In this document: positions 44,616 to 53,312 of the stretch, piece after piece
How the letters are laid out: each line of letters opens with the position of its first letter
How positions within the stretch are numbered: position 1 is the stretch's first letter
Origin: JBCBKU01 sp965267475
GTDB lineage: Bacteria; Pseudomonadota; Alphaproteobacteria; Rhodobacterales; Rhodobacteraceae
Length of the DNA stretch: 64,000 bases
NCBI GenBank assembly: GCA_965267475.1
Contig: OZ254079.1
Span: 310,001-374,000, forward strand
Reading direction: 5' to 3'
Notes under the pieces: generated by a model
The model's database searches: none
What the model saw: the letters and a program-made list of their open reading frames with translations, nothing else
What the model was told of the DNA's origin: nothing
Position numbers and translations under genes: made by a program

Positions 44616-45876
44616 ACCCCTGCGACGCCCTGGTCACGCAACCCAAAACCTTGTCCAGATGTGCGTCCCAGGTCGGCGGTCGAAACGACGACCCGTCTGG
44701 GACGGCAGGACGCTTGATACATATGTCCGCCAACTGCTCGACGTGTGTTGCCCATTGATACGGATCATCGTGGTTTCCGTAAATGGGCAAATCTTTCAAG
44801 AATTCTCGATAAACCGGAAGATCTGAACAAATGATGGACGTGCCACGGGCCGCCGCCTCGAAGACCGGAAGACCGAATCCCTCGGCAATGCTCGGCTGAA
44901 GAAGCCCTGCTGCCCCGGAAATAAGGGCTGCGATTTCGCCATCTGCCAGGTCCGGGCGAAGGTCGATGAAGCGTGCGACCTCGGTGTAGCGGGACAGCGC
45001 GTCGCCTAGTCCACCGTCGTCCCAACCTGCCCGGCCCGCAATGATCAGACGGGGCATGCTGGCCGGTTCGCGTTTCAGAAGCTCGGCCCAAATCTGGACC
45101 AGAAAGGCATAGTTCTTGCGCGGCTCGATGGTTCCAACTGCAAGGAAATAGGGCGACTGAGGCTGCCGCGTCGTGGGATCGGCCTCGGCCAGATCGACAC
45201 CGAGTGGTGCGACAAGAACCTTGGGTGCGGGTCCGGTTGCCTGCAACGCCCCCTTGATCTCAACCGATGTCGACTGGGCAGATGCAATCACCAAATCAGC
45301 GTGATCGACGATCGCCTGCAATCGGCGACCGACCTTGGCCGCCATCCCAGGCCGTTGAGTGTCGGGATGCGTGATTGGAATGACGTCGTGGAGCAGGACG
45401 GCAATGACACCCGCACCCCCTTGGCGCACGGCTGCCAACCCGTTTTGAGACAGGTTCGAGTGCCCGACATTGAGATAGGCGAACCCATCCGCCAGATGCT
45501 TTCGCAACATGTTGGCAGATTGTCCGCGCAGAGATCGGGCAAGGGCCAGACGCCGCAGGTCGGCCTCGGCGCGGGCCTTCGCTGTGCCGATCCGTGGGTT
45601 CAACCGACCAGGCGCATCAACGCCCCCCCATTCCACGGCCCCCGTCATGCGATCCTGAAATCCGGCCAGACCATCGCGACCCAACAGGATCAATCCCAGC
45701 GATGTGCGGGCAAGCCCAAACACCGGTAGCTCACGCACAAGAAGGCCGCGCATATACGCCGCCTCGACCCGGTCAATACCGGTAAGCGCGCCCCTTCCGG
45801 CGCGACTGAGCAATCTCGTGATGTCGAGGCAAACGGCCCGGTCGGCCTTCGATGTGTCGGACAACCGGGCGTTCAA
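44602..45876 (-). CDS. Glycosyltransferase family 4 (GT-B fold)
   Basis: A 424-residue GT-B enzyme with the GT4 C-terminal half: YFLAVGTIEPRKNYAFLVQI (about residues 238-257), LIIAGRAGWDDGG, and the donor-binding LLQPSIAEGFGLPVFEAAAR (E-x7-E motif) with IICSDLPVYREFL. The N-terminal half holds LDITRLLSRAG and GIDRVEAAY, as in retaining mannosyl/galactosyl transferases. Only 6 bases separate it from galU upstream. Confidence 0.9.
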   Translation of the reverse strand: MNARLSDTSKADRAVCLDITRLLSRAGRGALTGIDRVEAAYMRGLLVRELPVFGLARTSLGLILLGRDGLAGFQDRMTGAVEWGGVDAPGRLNPRIGTAKARAEADLRRLALARSLRGQSANMLRKHLADGFAYLNVGHSNLSQNGLAAVRQGGAGVIAVLLHDVIPITHPDTQRPGMAAKVGRRLQAIVDHADLVIASAQSTSVEIKGALQATGPAPKVLVAPLGVDLAEADPTTRQPQSPYFLAVGTIEPRKNYAFLVQIWAELLKREPASMPRLIIAGRAGWDDGGLGDALSRYTEVARFIDLRPDLADGEIAALISGAAGLLQPSIAEGFGLPVFEAAARGTSIICSDLPVYREFLKDLPIYGNHDDPYQWATHVEQLADICIKRPAVPDGSSFRPPTWDAHLDKVLGCVTRASQGFAAG

Positions 45877-45882
45877 ACGGTC

Positions 45883-46776
45883 CTATTCCGCCGCGTTCTT
45901 GTGAGCGGCGATTTCCTGAAGATAGACCGAAAACTCGTCCCGAAGATCTTCGCGCGCCATACCGAAGGCCACGGTCGCCTGTAGGAAGCCAGCCTTGGAC
46001 CCGCAATCGAAACGCTGGCCGCGGAACCGCAGACCATAGACGCCACGTTCTTGCTCGATCTCTTCGGCGATCGCGTCGGTCAGCTGGATCTCTCCGCCAG
46101 CGCCCGACTTCATCCGGTTCAGGTTCTGAAGAACTTGCGGCGGCAAGATGTAACGGCCGATCACGGCAAGATTGGACGGCGCCGATCCCGCCTCTGGCTT
46201 TTCCACCATGCCTTTGACCGAAACCAGGGCGCCGTGATCCTCGTTCACGTCAAGGATACCATAGCTTGATGCCTTGTCGGCCGGGACTTCCATGGCCGCG
46301 ACCATGGCGCCACCGGTTTCCTCATAGGCCTCAACCATCTGCTGAAGACAGGGCTTTTCAGCGGCAATCACGTCGTCCGGCAGGATCACCGCAAAGGGTT
46401 CGTTGCCAATCAGGCGGCGCGCGCACCAGACCGCGTGACCAAGACCCAAAGCCTTGTGCTGGCGGATATAGGCGATGGCGCCGGAATCCATGTTCGTCGA
46501 CTGCAAAGTCTCCAGAAGGTCCATCTTGCCCTTCTTCTGCAGCGACGATTCGAGTTCAGGCGCATGATCAAAGTAATCCTCAAGCGCACCCTTCCCGCGC
46601 GACGTCACAAAGATGAATTCCTTGATGCCTGCGGCGCGGGCTTCGTCGATCGCATATTGGATCAACGGACGGTCCACCAAGGTCATGATTTCTTTTGGAA
46701 TTGATTTGGTCGCAGGCAAAAAACGCGTACCTAGACCTGCAACTGGAAAAACGGCTTTCGTAACTTTACGACGCAT
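45883..46776 (-). CDS. galU: UTP-glucose-1-phosphate uridylyltransferase
   Basis: Makes UDP-glucose from UTP and glucose-1-phosphate, the precursor of surface polysaccharides. The 297 residues include the nucleotide-binding VAGLGTRFLPATKSIPKEIM (about residues 12-31), the substrate region GLGHAVWCARRLIGNEPFAV with the catalytic LPDD, and GIVEKP-like GMVEKPEAGSAPSN. Its place inside the glycosyltransferase cluster suggests a dedicated supply. A 121-base space before it may hold an internal promoter. Confidence 0.96.
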   Translation of the reverse strand: MRRKVTKAVFPVAGLGTRFLPATKSIPKEIMTLVDRPLIQYAIDEARAAGIKEFIFVTSRGKGALEDYFDHAPELESSLQKKGKMDLLETLQSTNMDSGAIAYIRQHKALGLGHAVWCARRLIGNEPFAVILPDDVIAAEKPCLQQMVEAYEETGGAMVAAMEVPADKASSYGILDVNEDHGALVSVKGMVEKPEAGSAPSNLAVIGRYILPPQVLQNLNRMKSGAGGEIQLTDAIAEEIEQERGVYGLRFRGQRFDCGSKAGFLQATVAFGMAREDLRDEFSVYLQEIAAHKNAAE

Positions 46777-46897
46777 ACACTCACCCTCTTAATGTATGAA
46801 GCATCCCACGGGACAACCTTGTCGCGGATCGGATATCTCCACATCACGACAATAATGAGGCGCGCTTCCTAAATAAATGGGTAACCCGAGCTTAAGG

Positions 46898-48151
46898 TTA
46901 CTGTGCTCGGCGAGAATCCGGGGTCTTGCGCAAAGCTGCAACACGATCAGCCTCTTTTTGGGCCCTTTTTGATTTTGTCCACAGGCTGAAAAGTGGTTCT
47001 GTGCGCTCGGATTTGCCGAAAAGCCCGCCGGACTGGCGCCAAATACCGTCATCTGTGAAACGCACCTTGTGAAAAAGCGCAGTGGGGCTGAATTCAAACA
47101 GACTGATGACAGCACCCCCGACCCGGGCTTCCCGTGCCTTGTTCCGGACCGCACGCCGCCCAAGAACCCCTGCGAACAGCGTTTGATGCGATTGCCTCTC
47201 TTTCCCGGTTCGGAACGCCAAGAACGACGGTTGCGTGCCAAATTCGCGAACGGCACCGACCTTACGCGTTTCGCCCTCGACGACCCCGGCATCAAACCGC
47301 GAAAGCAGGTGTTCAATATCCCCGGGCACGGCGGACCCCCTGACCATATGGCGGATCAGGCGGGCACGCTCGGCTTCTCGCGCGTCAGCCAAGGCCGGTT
47401 GAATCCGGTCCGGTCTTGCATGTTTTCGCAGATATACCGACAGGCTCGCCCCGATCTCAAACAGATCCCGTGGCGCCCGCTCTGATGTCCTGAGTGCCGA
47501 AGGTGCCGAGCCATGGTGGACCTGGGCCAACGGCACCAACGCTGTCCGCATTCCCTGTGACGCAGCCCGAAGGTTCAAATCGCTCTCATCGAGGTAAAAG
47601 GCGAAGGCTTGGTCAAACCCGCCCAGCGCGACCAACGCGCCCCGTCGGATCGCCATGTTCGTACCTTCGGTCTTGACCGCCCGACCGCTGCCCGGATCCG
47701 GTATCTCTGCGTCAGCCGTCTGAACGGAGAGGTCCCGGTGGATCGCCTCATTATCGATGGATCGGGCCTGCCATTGGAAGGATATGCCGTTCCGCCCGCG
47801 AACATAGCCACCTGCAAGATCGGATCCGGTGGCCTGCATGCCGTCCACCAGATTTGTCAGCCATGTCGGTTCCGGAACGGCATCATCATCCAAGAATGCC
47901 ACGATATCCGCGCCCGCACGCGCAATCCCTAGGTTCCGGGCCGCCGAAATGTTCGGCGCATCGAATGGACAGGCCTTGATACGATCCGCAAATGGCGTGT
48001 CCGCGACAACAGCCATTGCGGCGGGATCACCGACCACCACGACTTCGAAGGCGTCGTAGTAAAGCTGCGATACGCCCAGCAACGCACGCCTCAGCCAGTT
48101 TGGTCGCCCGCGTGAGACGATGACAATGCTGACTTGCGGCGGCGTCTCCAA
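46898..48151 (-). CDS. Glycosyltransferase family 2
   Basis: A 417-residue GT-A transferase. It has VSIVIVSRGRPNWLRRALLG at residues 8-27, SAARNLGIARAGADIVAFLD and the metal site DDDAVPEP (about residues 90-97), with an acceptor-side GGFDQAFAFYLDESDLNLRA. The C-terminal 110 residues are basic and without a recognised domain. It begins 6 bases after the CysQ gene. The donor sugar cannot be told. Confidence 0.88.
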   Translation of the reverse strand: METPPQVSIVIVSRGRPNWLRRALLGVSQLYYDAFEVVVVGDPAAMAVVADTPFADRIKACPFDAPNISAARNLGIARAGADIVAFLDDDAVPEPTWLTNLVDGMQATGSDLAGGYVRGRNGISFQWQARSIDNEAIHRDLSVQTADAEIPDPGSGRAVKTEGTNMAIRRGALVALGGFDQAFAFYLDESDLNLRAASQGMRTALVPLAQVHHGSAPSALRTSERAPRDLFEIGASLSVYLRKHARPDRIQPALADAREAERARLIRHMVRGSAVPGDIEHLLSRFDAGVVEGETRKVGAVREFGTQPSFLAFRTGKERQSHQTLFAGVLGRRAVRNKAREARVGGAVISLFEFSPTALFHKVRFTDDGIWRQSGGLFGKSERTEPLFSLWTKSKRAQKEADRVAALRKTPDSRRAQ

Positions 48152-48157
48152 GCGGAC

Positions 48158-48949
48158 TTAACTGCTGACCGGCGGCTTCAGCGAAACGCCGGGGGCATAA
48201 GCGATGAAGAACGGGTTCTCGAACCCGGCTTTGCCGTACCCGAGATCCGTGTGATCATCGAACCGAACCACGCGTCCACCGGCCGCCAGCAATACCGCCT
48301 GGCCCGCCGCCGTGTCCCACTCCATCGTGCGGCCAAGGCGCGGGTAAAGATCTGCTTCGCCCGTTGCGACAAGGCAGAACTTCAACGACGACCCGGCGCT
48401 TTTGAAATCCGATACGGCATATTGCCCGATATAGTCATCGGTGGCCTGGTCGCGGTGCGATTTCGATGCCACCACACGCAGTGCCCCATCATCCGGGGAC
48501 GAGACGCCCATGGGCTTGGCGTCGCCACCGGGCACGGTCTCTTCGACAACCGAGCCGTCAGCGCCGGTCAGAAACATGCGGCCCCGCGCGGGGGCATAAA
48601 CCACGCCCCGGATCGGAACGCCGTTTTCCACATAGGCGATGTTCACCGTGAAATCGCCGCGACGCTGCACGAATTCCTTCGTACCGTCCAAGGGGTCCAC
48701 GATCAGGAAGGTCGACAAGGACTGGGAATGTGTTTCTGCCTGTTCCTCGGTCACCAAGGCAACATCTGGGAACGCGGCACGAAGACCGGCCGAGATGTGC
48801 GCATCGGCCTTTTCGTCCGCCTCTGTCACCGGGCTATCGTCGGATTTGGACCGAACATCAAAATCATCGGCGCCGTAAACGCCCATGATGATGTCACCTG
48901 CTTCCAGGGCAAGTTCCCGCATAACCGTTGCCAATTTACCGAAGTCCAA
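48158..48949 (-). CDS. cysQ: 3'(2'),5'-bisphosphate nucleotidase CysQ
   Basis: Removes the 3'-phosphate from PAP (adenosine 3',5'-bisphosphate), the by-product of PAPS-using sulfotransferases. The 263 residues of the inositol monophosphatase fold carry SPVTEADEKADAHI (about 42-55), EEQ metal ligands, DPLDGTKEFVQRRGDFTVNI (about residues 88-107) and EWDTAAGQAVLLAAGG near 210. I take the TTG at 48949: AGGAGG ends 7 bases upstream, while longer in-frame ORFs lack this. It heads the glycan cluster that ends with a sulfotransferase. Confidence 0.93.
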   Translation of the reverse strand: MDFGKLATVMRELALEAGDIIMGVYGADDFDVRSKSDDSPVTEADEKADAHISAGLRAAFPDVALVTEEQAETHSQSLSTFLIVDPLDGTKEFVQRRGDFTVNIAYVENGVPIRGVVYAPARGRMFLTGADGSVVEETVPGGDAKPMGVSSPDDGALRVVASKSHRDQATDDYIGQYAVSDFKSAGSSLKFCLVATGEADLYPRLGRTMEWDTAAGQAVLLAAGGRVVRFDDHTDLGYGKAGFENPFFIAYAPGVSLKPPVSS

Positions 48950-49085
48950 TGCAATTCCTCCTTGGAAAGCCACATCTCGGCCACATTTGATCGCCTTATG
49001 GTAACCATGAAACCATTGGGCAAGACATCCGTGCGAAGAAACACAGGAGCTGGCCCAAGGCTGAGGCAGTAAAAGCACGTACCCC

Positions 49086-49907
49086 ATGTTTGCGACGCGC
49101 AATACATCATCTCTGACCAAGTCAGGCGCAACAATTCTTGCGCTGATTTATTACAACACCGTTCGCAGCGTGCGGAAAAAGCACCGCAACGCGGTCATGG
49201 CGCTTGTGATGAACATGCTCCAGGTCCTGATCATGTTGGCAGTGTTCTATGTGATGTTCTCGGTCCTCGGTCTGAAGGGCGCGGCGATACGCGGCGATTT
49301 CCTGCTTTACCTGATGACCGGGATCTTCATGTTCATCAGCCACATCAAGGCACAGGGCGCGGTCTACGGTTCGGAAGGGCCCGCGTCAGCCATGATGAAA
49401 CACCTGCCGATGAACACCGCCGTCGCCATTGCTGCCGCGGCATTGGGTGCGCTTTACATCCAAATCCTGTCGATTGCGCTGATCCTGTTCATCTATAACG
49501 CCTTCAACGGCCCGCTTGAGATTTTGGATCCGGTCGGGGCAATGGCCATGGTCCTTTTGGCCTGGTTCTCGGGCGTGGTTGTCGGCCTTATCTTTTTGGC
49601 CATCAAACCCTGGGCGCCCGAATTTGCGACCACCGGGTCCGTGATCTATCGACGCGCCAATATGATTGCATCCGGCAAGATGTTCGTGGCCAACACGCTG
49701 CCAGGATACATGATCGCAATGTTCGACTGGAACCCGCTGTTCCATATCATCGACCAGACGCGCGGTTTCGTCTTCATCAACTACAACCCGCATTACACGA
49801 ACATCACCTATCCCATTGTGGCATCTATCGTGTTGCTTGTGCTTGGTCTTTTGGGCGAATTCTATACGCGCAAACATGCCTCGATGAGTTGGGAAGCCCG
49901 TCGGTGA
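49086..49907 (+). CDS. ABC-2 type polysaccharide/polyol export permease
   Basis: Integral membrane subunit of an ABC exporter, 273 residues with six hydrophobic segments. The N-terminal LALIYYNTVRSVRKKHRN is cytosolic; helices include ALVMNMLQVLIMLAVFYVMF and VLLAWFSGVVVGLIFLAIKP. The end MIAMFDWNPLFHIIDQTRG followed by a final helix and EFYTRKHASMSWEARR are characteristic of KpsM/Wzm-like permeases. No ATPase partner gene is seen next to it. It diverges from cysQ, with 136 bases between. Inferred job: exporting the product of the adjacent glycan cluster. Confidence 0.85.
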   Translation: MFATRNTSSLTKSGATILALIYYNTVRSVRKKHRNAVMALVMNMLQVLIMLAVFYVMFSVLGLKGAAIRGDFLLYLMTGIFMFISHIKAQGAVYGSEGPASAMMKHLPMNTAVAIAAAALGALYIQILSIALILFIYNAFNGPLEILDPVGAMAMVLLAWFSGVVVGLIFLAIKPWAPEFATTGSVIYRRANMIASGKMFVANTLPGYMIAMFDWNPLFHIIDQTRGFVFINYNPHYTNITYPIVASIVLLVLGLLGEFYTRKHASMSWEARR

Positions 49908-50509
49908 TCCTTCGCACCTTATCAGTTGCGCTTTTGGTTCCGACGGCCGCATGGGCGGAATGGCCCGCCCTTTTCGATGTGACAAATGTCGCGTCCGACG
50001 ACGTACTGAATGTGCGGGTCGAGCCATCCGCAGACGCACCGATCCTTGGCAAGCTGGGACCCGCCGAAACAGGTGTTGAGATCATCGCTGCCAATGCCGA
50101 CGGCACCTGGGGTCTTCTGAACACCGGTGAAGGGTCGGGATGGGCGTCGCTTGCCTTTCTGGAACGACAGCCCGGCCAGTGGGAGGAAGGGTTTCCCAGG
50201 GTGACCCAATGCTTCGGGACCGAGCCGTTTTGGTCGCTGGATTTGGCACAAGAGATCCCGGTCTTCGACCAGGCAGGCTTGGGTGAAACGCTGTTGACGG
50301 TTGCGGAAGAAACCGCATCCGTAAACCGGACGGACCGGCAGGCAATCACTTTGGAGGGCAATCTCGGACAGGCAACCGTCGTCATATCTGCGTCGTCCTG
50401 TTCCGATGGCATGTCCGACCGGGCCTACGGCCTGACCGGCGATATCGTGATGCCGGGCGAGGATGGGGTTTACTTCGTGTCAGGCTGCTGCACCCTGGCC
50501 GGGAACTAG
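49904..50509 (+). CDS. Secreted SH3-like domain protein
   Basis: A 201-residue protein with a signal peptide (TLSVALLVPTAAWAEW, cleavage near residue 18) and an N-terminal SH3b-like domain: FDVTNVASDDVLNVRVEPSA, ILGKLGPAETGVEI, GTWGLLNTGEGSGWASLAFL. The C-terminal half has a Cys at TQCFGTEPFWSL and the end SGCCTLAGN, probably disulfide-forming, and resembles COG3650-type envelope proteins. The GTG start overlaps the permease stop (GTGA). It ends in a CTAG overlap with the convergent alkB gene. The target is unknown. Confidence 0.82.
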   Translation: MILRTLSVALLVPTAAWAEWPALFDVTNVASDDVLNVRVEPSADAPILGKLGPAETGVEIIAANADGTWGLLNTGEGSGWASLAFLERQPGQWEEGFPRVTQCFGTEPFWSLDLAQEIPVFDQAGLGETLLTVAEETASVNRTDRQAITLEGNLGQATVVISASSCSDGMSDRAYGLTGDIVMPGEDGVYFVSGCCTLAGN

Positions 50510-51123
50510 GTCGCCACCCGCAGCGTCAGATTCAGCCGTCCGCCCTTTTCCAACAGCGTTGATGTGCCAGGGTAAACCCGGTCAATCCCGTGATATGCCA
50601 GCCGCGCCTTCCCGCCCATGACCAGCACGTCACCGGATCTCAACCGGTGGCTTTGTGTCTTGCCGCCACGCGTCGTCCCACCAATGCGAAACAGCGCATC
50701 ATCCCCCAGCGAGATCGACAGAACCGGCCAATCATAATTCGCCTCGTCGCGGTCCTGATGCAAACCCATCTTCGCCCCGTCCGAATAGAAGTTGATCAGA
50801 CAGCTGTCCGGATCGCGATCCACACCCGCATAGGCGCGCCAGATCTCAAGCACGCGATCTGGAATGGGCGGCCAGGCCGCGCCGCTTGGATGCGCGGGGT
50901 CATACCGATACCCCTTCCGGTCCGACACCCAACCGACCTGTCCTGCCGAAGTCATGCGAACCGACATTTTTTGTCCGCGCTGGGTCTCGGGATGAAACAA
51001 GGGCGCAGCAGCCACAACCTTGCGAACGTCAGCCACCAGGTCGACTTGGGCTGCCAAATCCAGCGTGCCCGGATAGAGTCTCGCCCCGCCCAAATCCAGC
51101 GCGGGTCCGCTTTCGTGAATCAC
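50506..51123 (-). CDS. alkB: Alpha-ketoglutarate-dependent dioxygenase AlkB
   Basis: Fe(II)/2-oxoglutarate dioxygenase that repairs alkylated bases (1-methyladenine, 3-methylcytosine). The 205 residues carry the iron site HQDRDEANYDWPVLSISLGD (H-x-D near residue 123), the second His in ARLAYHGIDRVYP and the 2-oxoglutarate-binding Arg pair in GRLNLTLRVA. The start is a GTG at 51123, with AAGGG about 10 bases upstream; a longer ORF reaches 51234 but lacks support and would cover the dnaK promoter. Divergent from dnaK. Confidence 0.9.
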   Translation of the reverse strand: MIHESGPALDLGGARLYPGTLDLAAQVDLVADVRKVVAAAPLFHPETQRGQKMSVRMTSAGQVGWVSDRKGYRYDPAHPSGAAWPPIPDRVLEIWRAYAGVDRDPDSCLINFYSDGAKMGLHQDRDEANYDWPVLSISLGDDALFRIGGTTRGGKTQSHRLRSGDVLVMGGKARLAYHGIDRVYPGTSTLLEKGGRLNLTLRVAT

Positions 51124-51180
51124 CTTAACATTCGCCCTTAATTTCAACGAAATTTCTGCCCGAAACCCTTGCCCGGACAA

Positions 51181-51209
51181 CTTGCAGGGACGGGGCCTCA
51201 TCCCTATAT
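51181..51209 (+). promoter_or_regulatory. Sigma-32 (RpoH)-type promoter for dnaK
   Basis: CTTG at 51181-51184 and CCTATAT at 51203-51209 are separated by 18 bases. This matches the alphaproteobacterial heat-shock consensus (CTTG, N17-18, CYTATNT). It would give a leader of about 100 bases before the dnaK start. A second CTTG at 51168 is less well placed. Confidence 0.6.
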
Positions 51210-51318
51210 ACGCCCAGAACTTCGCCGCGACCATTTGGGAGTGGTGTCATTGGGATCGGATACGGGGTGCCGTTGCGGGCCCTGATCCAAAACATCGCCT
51301 TAGAGAGAGGTAAGAAGC

Positions 51319-53241
51319 ATGGCAAAAGTCATCGGTATTGACCTTGGGACCACGAACAGCTGCGTCGCCATCATGGATGGGTCGCAACCAAGGGTCATCG
51401 AAAATGCCGAAGGCGCGCGCACGACCCCGTCGATTGTCGCCTTTACCGACAGTGAGCGGCTGGTCGGCCAGCCCGCCAAACGGCAGGCCGTCACGAACCC
51501 CGAAAACACCGTCTTCGCGGTGAAACGCCTGATCGGGCGCCGGGTAGATGACGCAGAAGTCACGAAGGACAAGGACATCGTCCCCTACGACATCGTCGAT
51601 GGCGGCAATGGCGATGCCTGGGTTCAGGCGGGTGGCGAGAAATATTCGCCGAGCCAGATCTCGGCCTTCATCCTGCAGAAGATGAAAGAGACGGCTGAAA
51701 GCTATCTCGGCGAAGATGTGACCCAGGCGGTCATCACGGTTCCTGCGTATTTCAACGACGCCCAGCGCCAGGCCACCAAAGATGCCGGCAAGATTGCGGG
51801 CCTTGAAGTGCTTCGGATCATCAACGAACCCACCGCGGCCGCGTTGGCATATGGGCTCGACAAGAAAGAATCGAAAACCATCGCGGTCTATGACCTTGGC
51901 GGCGGGACATTCGACATCACGATCCTTGAAATTGACGACGGTCTGTTCGAAGTGAAATCCACCAATGGGGATACGTTCCTAGGTGGTGAAGACTTCGACA
52001 TGCGGATCGTCAATTACTTGGCTGACGAGTTCAAGAAAGAGAACGGCGTCGACCTGACGAAGGACAAAATGGCCCTTCAGCGCCTGAAAGAGGCTGCCGA
52101 GAAAGCCAAGATCGAACTGTCCAGCGCAACCCAGACCGAGATCAACCAGCCGTTTATCTCGATGGACCCGAACGGTGGTCAGCCGTTGCACATGGTCATG
52201 AAACTGACCCGCGCGAAACTGGAAAGCCTGGTCAACGATCTGATCAAAAAGTCGATCAAGCCGTGTCAGGCCGCGCTGAAAGACGCAGGCCTGTCGACTG
52301 GCGATATCGACGAAGTGGTTCTGGTCGGCGGTATGACCCGCATGCCCAAGGTCAAGGACGAGGTCACCAAGTTTTTCGGCAAGGAACCGCATCAGGGCGT
52401 GAACCCGGATGAGGTCGTGGCCATGGGTGCCGCCATTCAGGCCGGTGTCTTGCAAGGCGACGTGAAGGACGTGGTCCTTCTGGACGTCACGCCGCTGTCG
52501 CTGGGTATCGAAACCCTGGGCGGCGTCTTCACGCGCCTGATCGACCGGAACACAACGATCCCGACGAAGAAGTCGCAGATCTTCTCGACTGCGGAAGACA
52601 ACCAGAACGCCGTGACGATCCGCGTGTTCCAGGGCGAACGCGAAATGGCGGCGGACAACAAGATCCTCGGCCAGTTCAATCTGGAAGACATTCCGCCTGC
52701 GCCGCGCGGCCTGCCGCAGATCGAGGTGACGTTCGACATCGACGCCAACGGCATCGTGTCAGTCAGCGCCAAGGACAAAGGCACCGGCAAGGAACAGAAC
52801 ATCACGATCCAGGCATCGGGCGGTCTGTCGGATGACGAGATCGAGCAAATGGTTCAGGACGCCGAAGCAAACGCCGAGGCCGACAAGGAACGCAAGGAAC
52901 TCGTCGAAGCCAAGAACCAGGCCGAAAGCCTTATCCACGGGACCGAAAAGTCCATGGAAGAGCATTCGGACAAGGTTGACCCAACGACGATCGAAGCCAT
53001 CGAACTGGCCATCGCCAATCTCAAGGAACAGCTTGAGACGGAAGATGCCGGCAAGATCAAATCGGGCATCCAGAACGTGACCGAAGCCGCGATGAAGCTT
53101 GGCGAAGCCATCTATAAGTCCGAGCAGGAGAAATCCGGCGAGGCCGATCCAGCCGAGGCCGAGGACGAACCCCGCAGCGTCGATGACGACATCGTCGATG
53201 CGGATTTCGAAGACCTCGACGACGACAAGCGCGCATCCTAG
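51319..53241 (+). CDS. dnaK: Molecular chaperone DnaK
   Basis: Hsp70 chaperone, 640 residues, the typical length. The ATPase domain begins GIDLGTTNSCVAIMDG and contains AVYDLGGGTFDITI (about residues 193-206) and VLVGGMTRMP; the substrate-binding domain follows, with VLLLDVTPLSLGIETLGG at its base, and the acidic C-terminus DADFEDLDDDKRAS. AGAGGTAAG precedes the ATG. Under the heat-shock-type promoter it is followed by dnaJ, with a hairpin between. Confidence 0.98.
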   Translation: MAKVIGIDLGTTNSCVAIMDGSQPRVIENAEGARTTPSIVAFTDSERLVGQPAKRQAVTNPENTVFAVKRLIGRRVDDAEVTKDKDIVPYDIVDGGNGDAWVQAGGEKYSPSQISAFILQKMKETAESYLGEDVTQAVITVPAYFNDAQRQATKDAGKIAGLEVLRIINEPTAAALAYGLDKKESKTIAVYDLGGGTFDITILEIDDGLFEVKSTNGDTFLGGEDFDMRIVNYLADEFKKENGVDLTKDKMALQRLKEAAEKAKIELSSATQTEINQPFISMDPNGGQPLHMVMKLTRAKLESLVNDLIKKSIKPCQAALKDAGLSTGDIDEVVLVGGMTRMPKVKDEVTKFFGKEPHQGVNPDEVVAMGAAIQAGVLQGDVKDVVLLDVTPLSLGIETLGGVFTRLIDRNTTIPTKKSQIFSTAEDNQNAVTIRVFQGEREMAADNKILGQFNLEDIPPAPRGLPQIEVTFDIDANGIVSVSAKDKGTGKEQNITIQASGGLSDDEIEQMVQDAEANAEADKERKELVEAKNQAESLIHGTEKSMEEHSDKVDPTTIEAIELAIANLKEQLETEDAGKIKSGIQNVTEAAMKLGEAIYKSEQEKSGEADPAEAEDEPRSVDDDIVDADFEDLDDDKRAS

Positions 53242-53260
53242 CGCCAGTGCGGAACCAATG

Positions 53261-53287
53261 CGACCGGTCCCTTGCCGGGGCCGGTCG
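53261..53287 (+). repeat. Hairpin between dnaK and dnaJ
   Basis: An 11-base-pair stem with one G-T pair (arms 53261-53271 and 53277-53287, loop TTGCC) lies 20 bases after the dnaK stop and 25 before dnaJ. There is no T run, so read-through to dnaJ is expected. Such a hairpin could stabilise the dnaK end of the mRNA and set the dnaK to dnaJ ratio. Confidence 0.6.
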
Positions 53288-53312
53288 GTACGTTCCCGGG
53301 AGATGACCCCAA

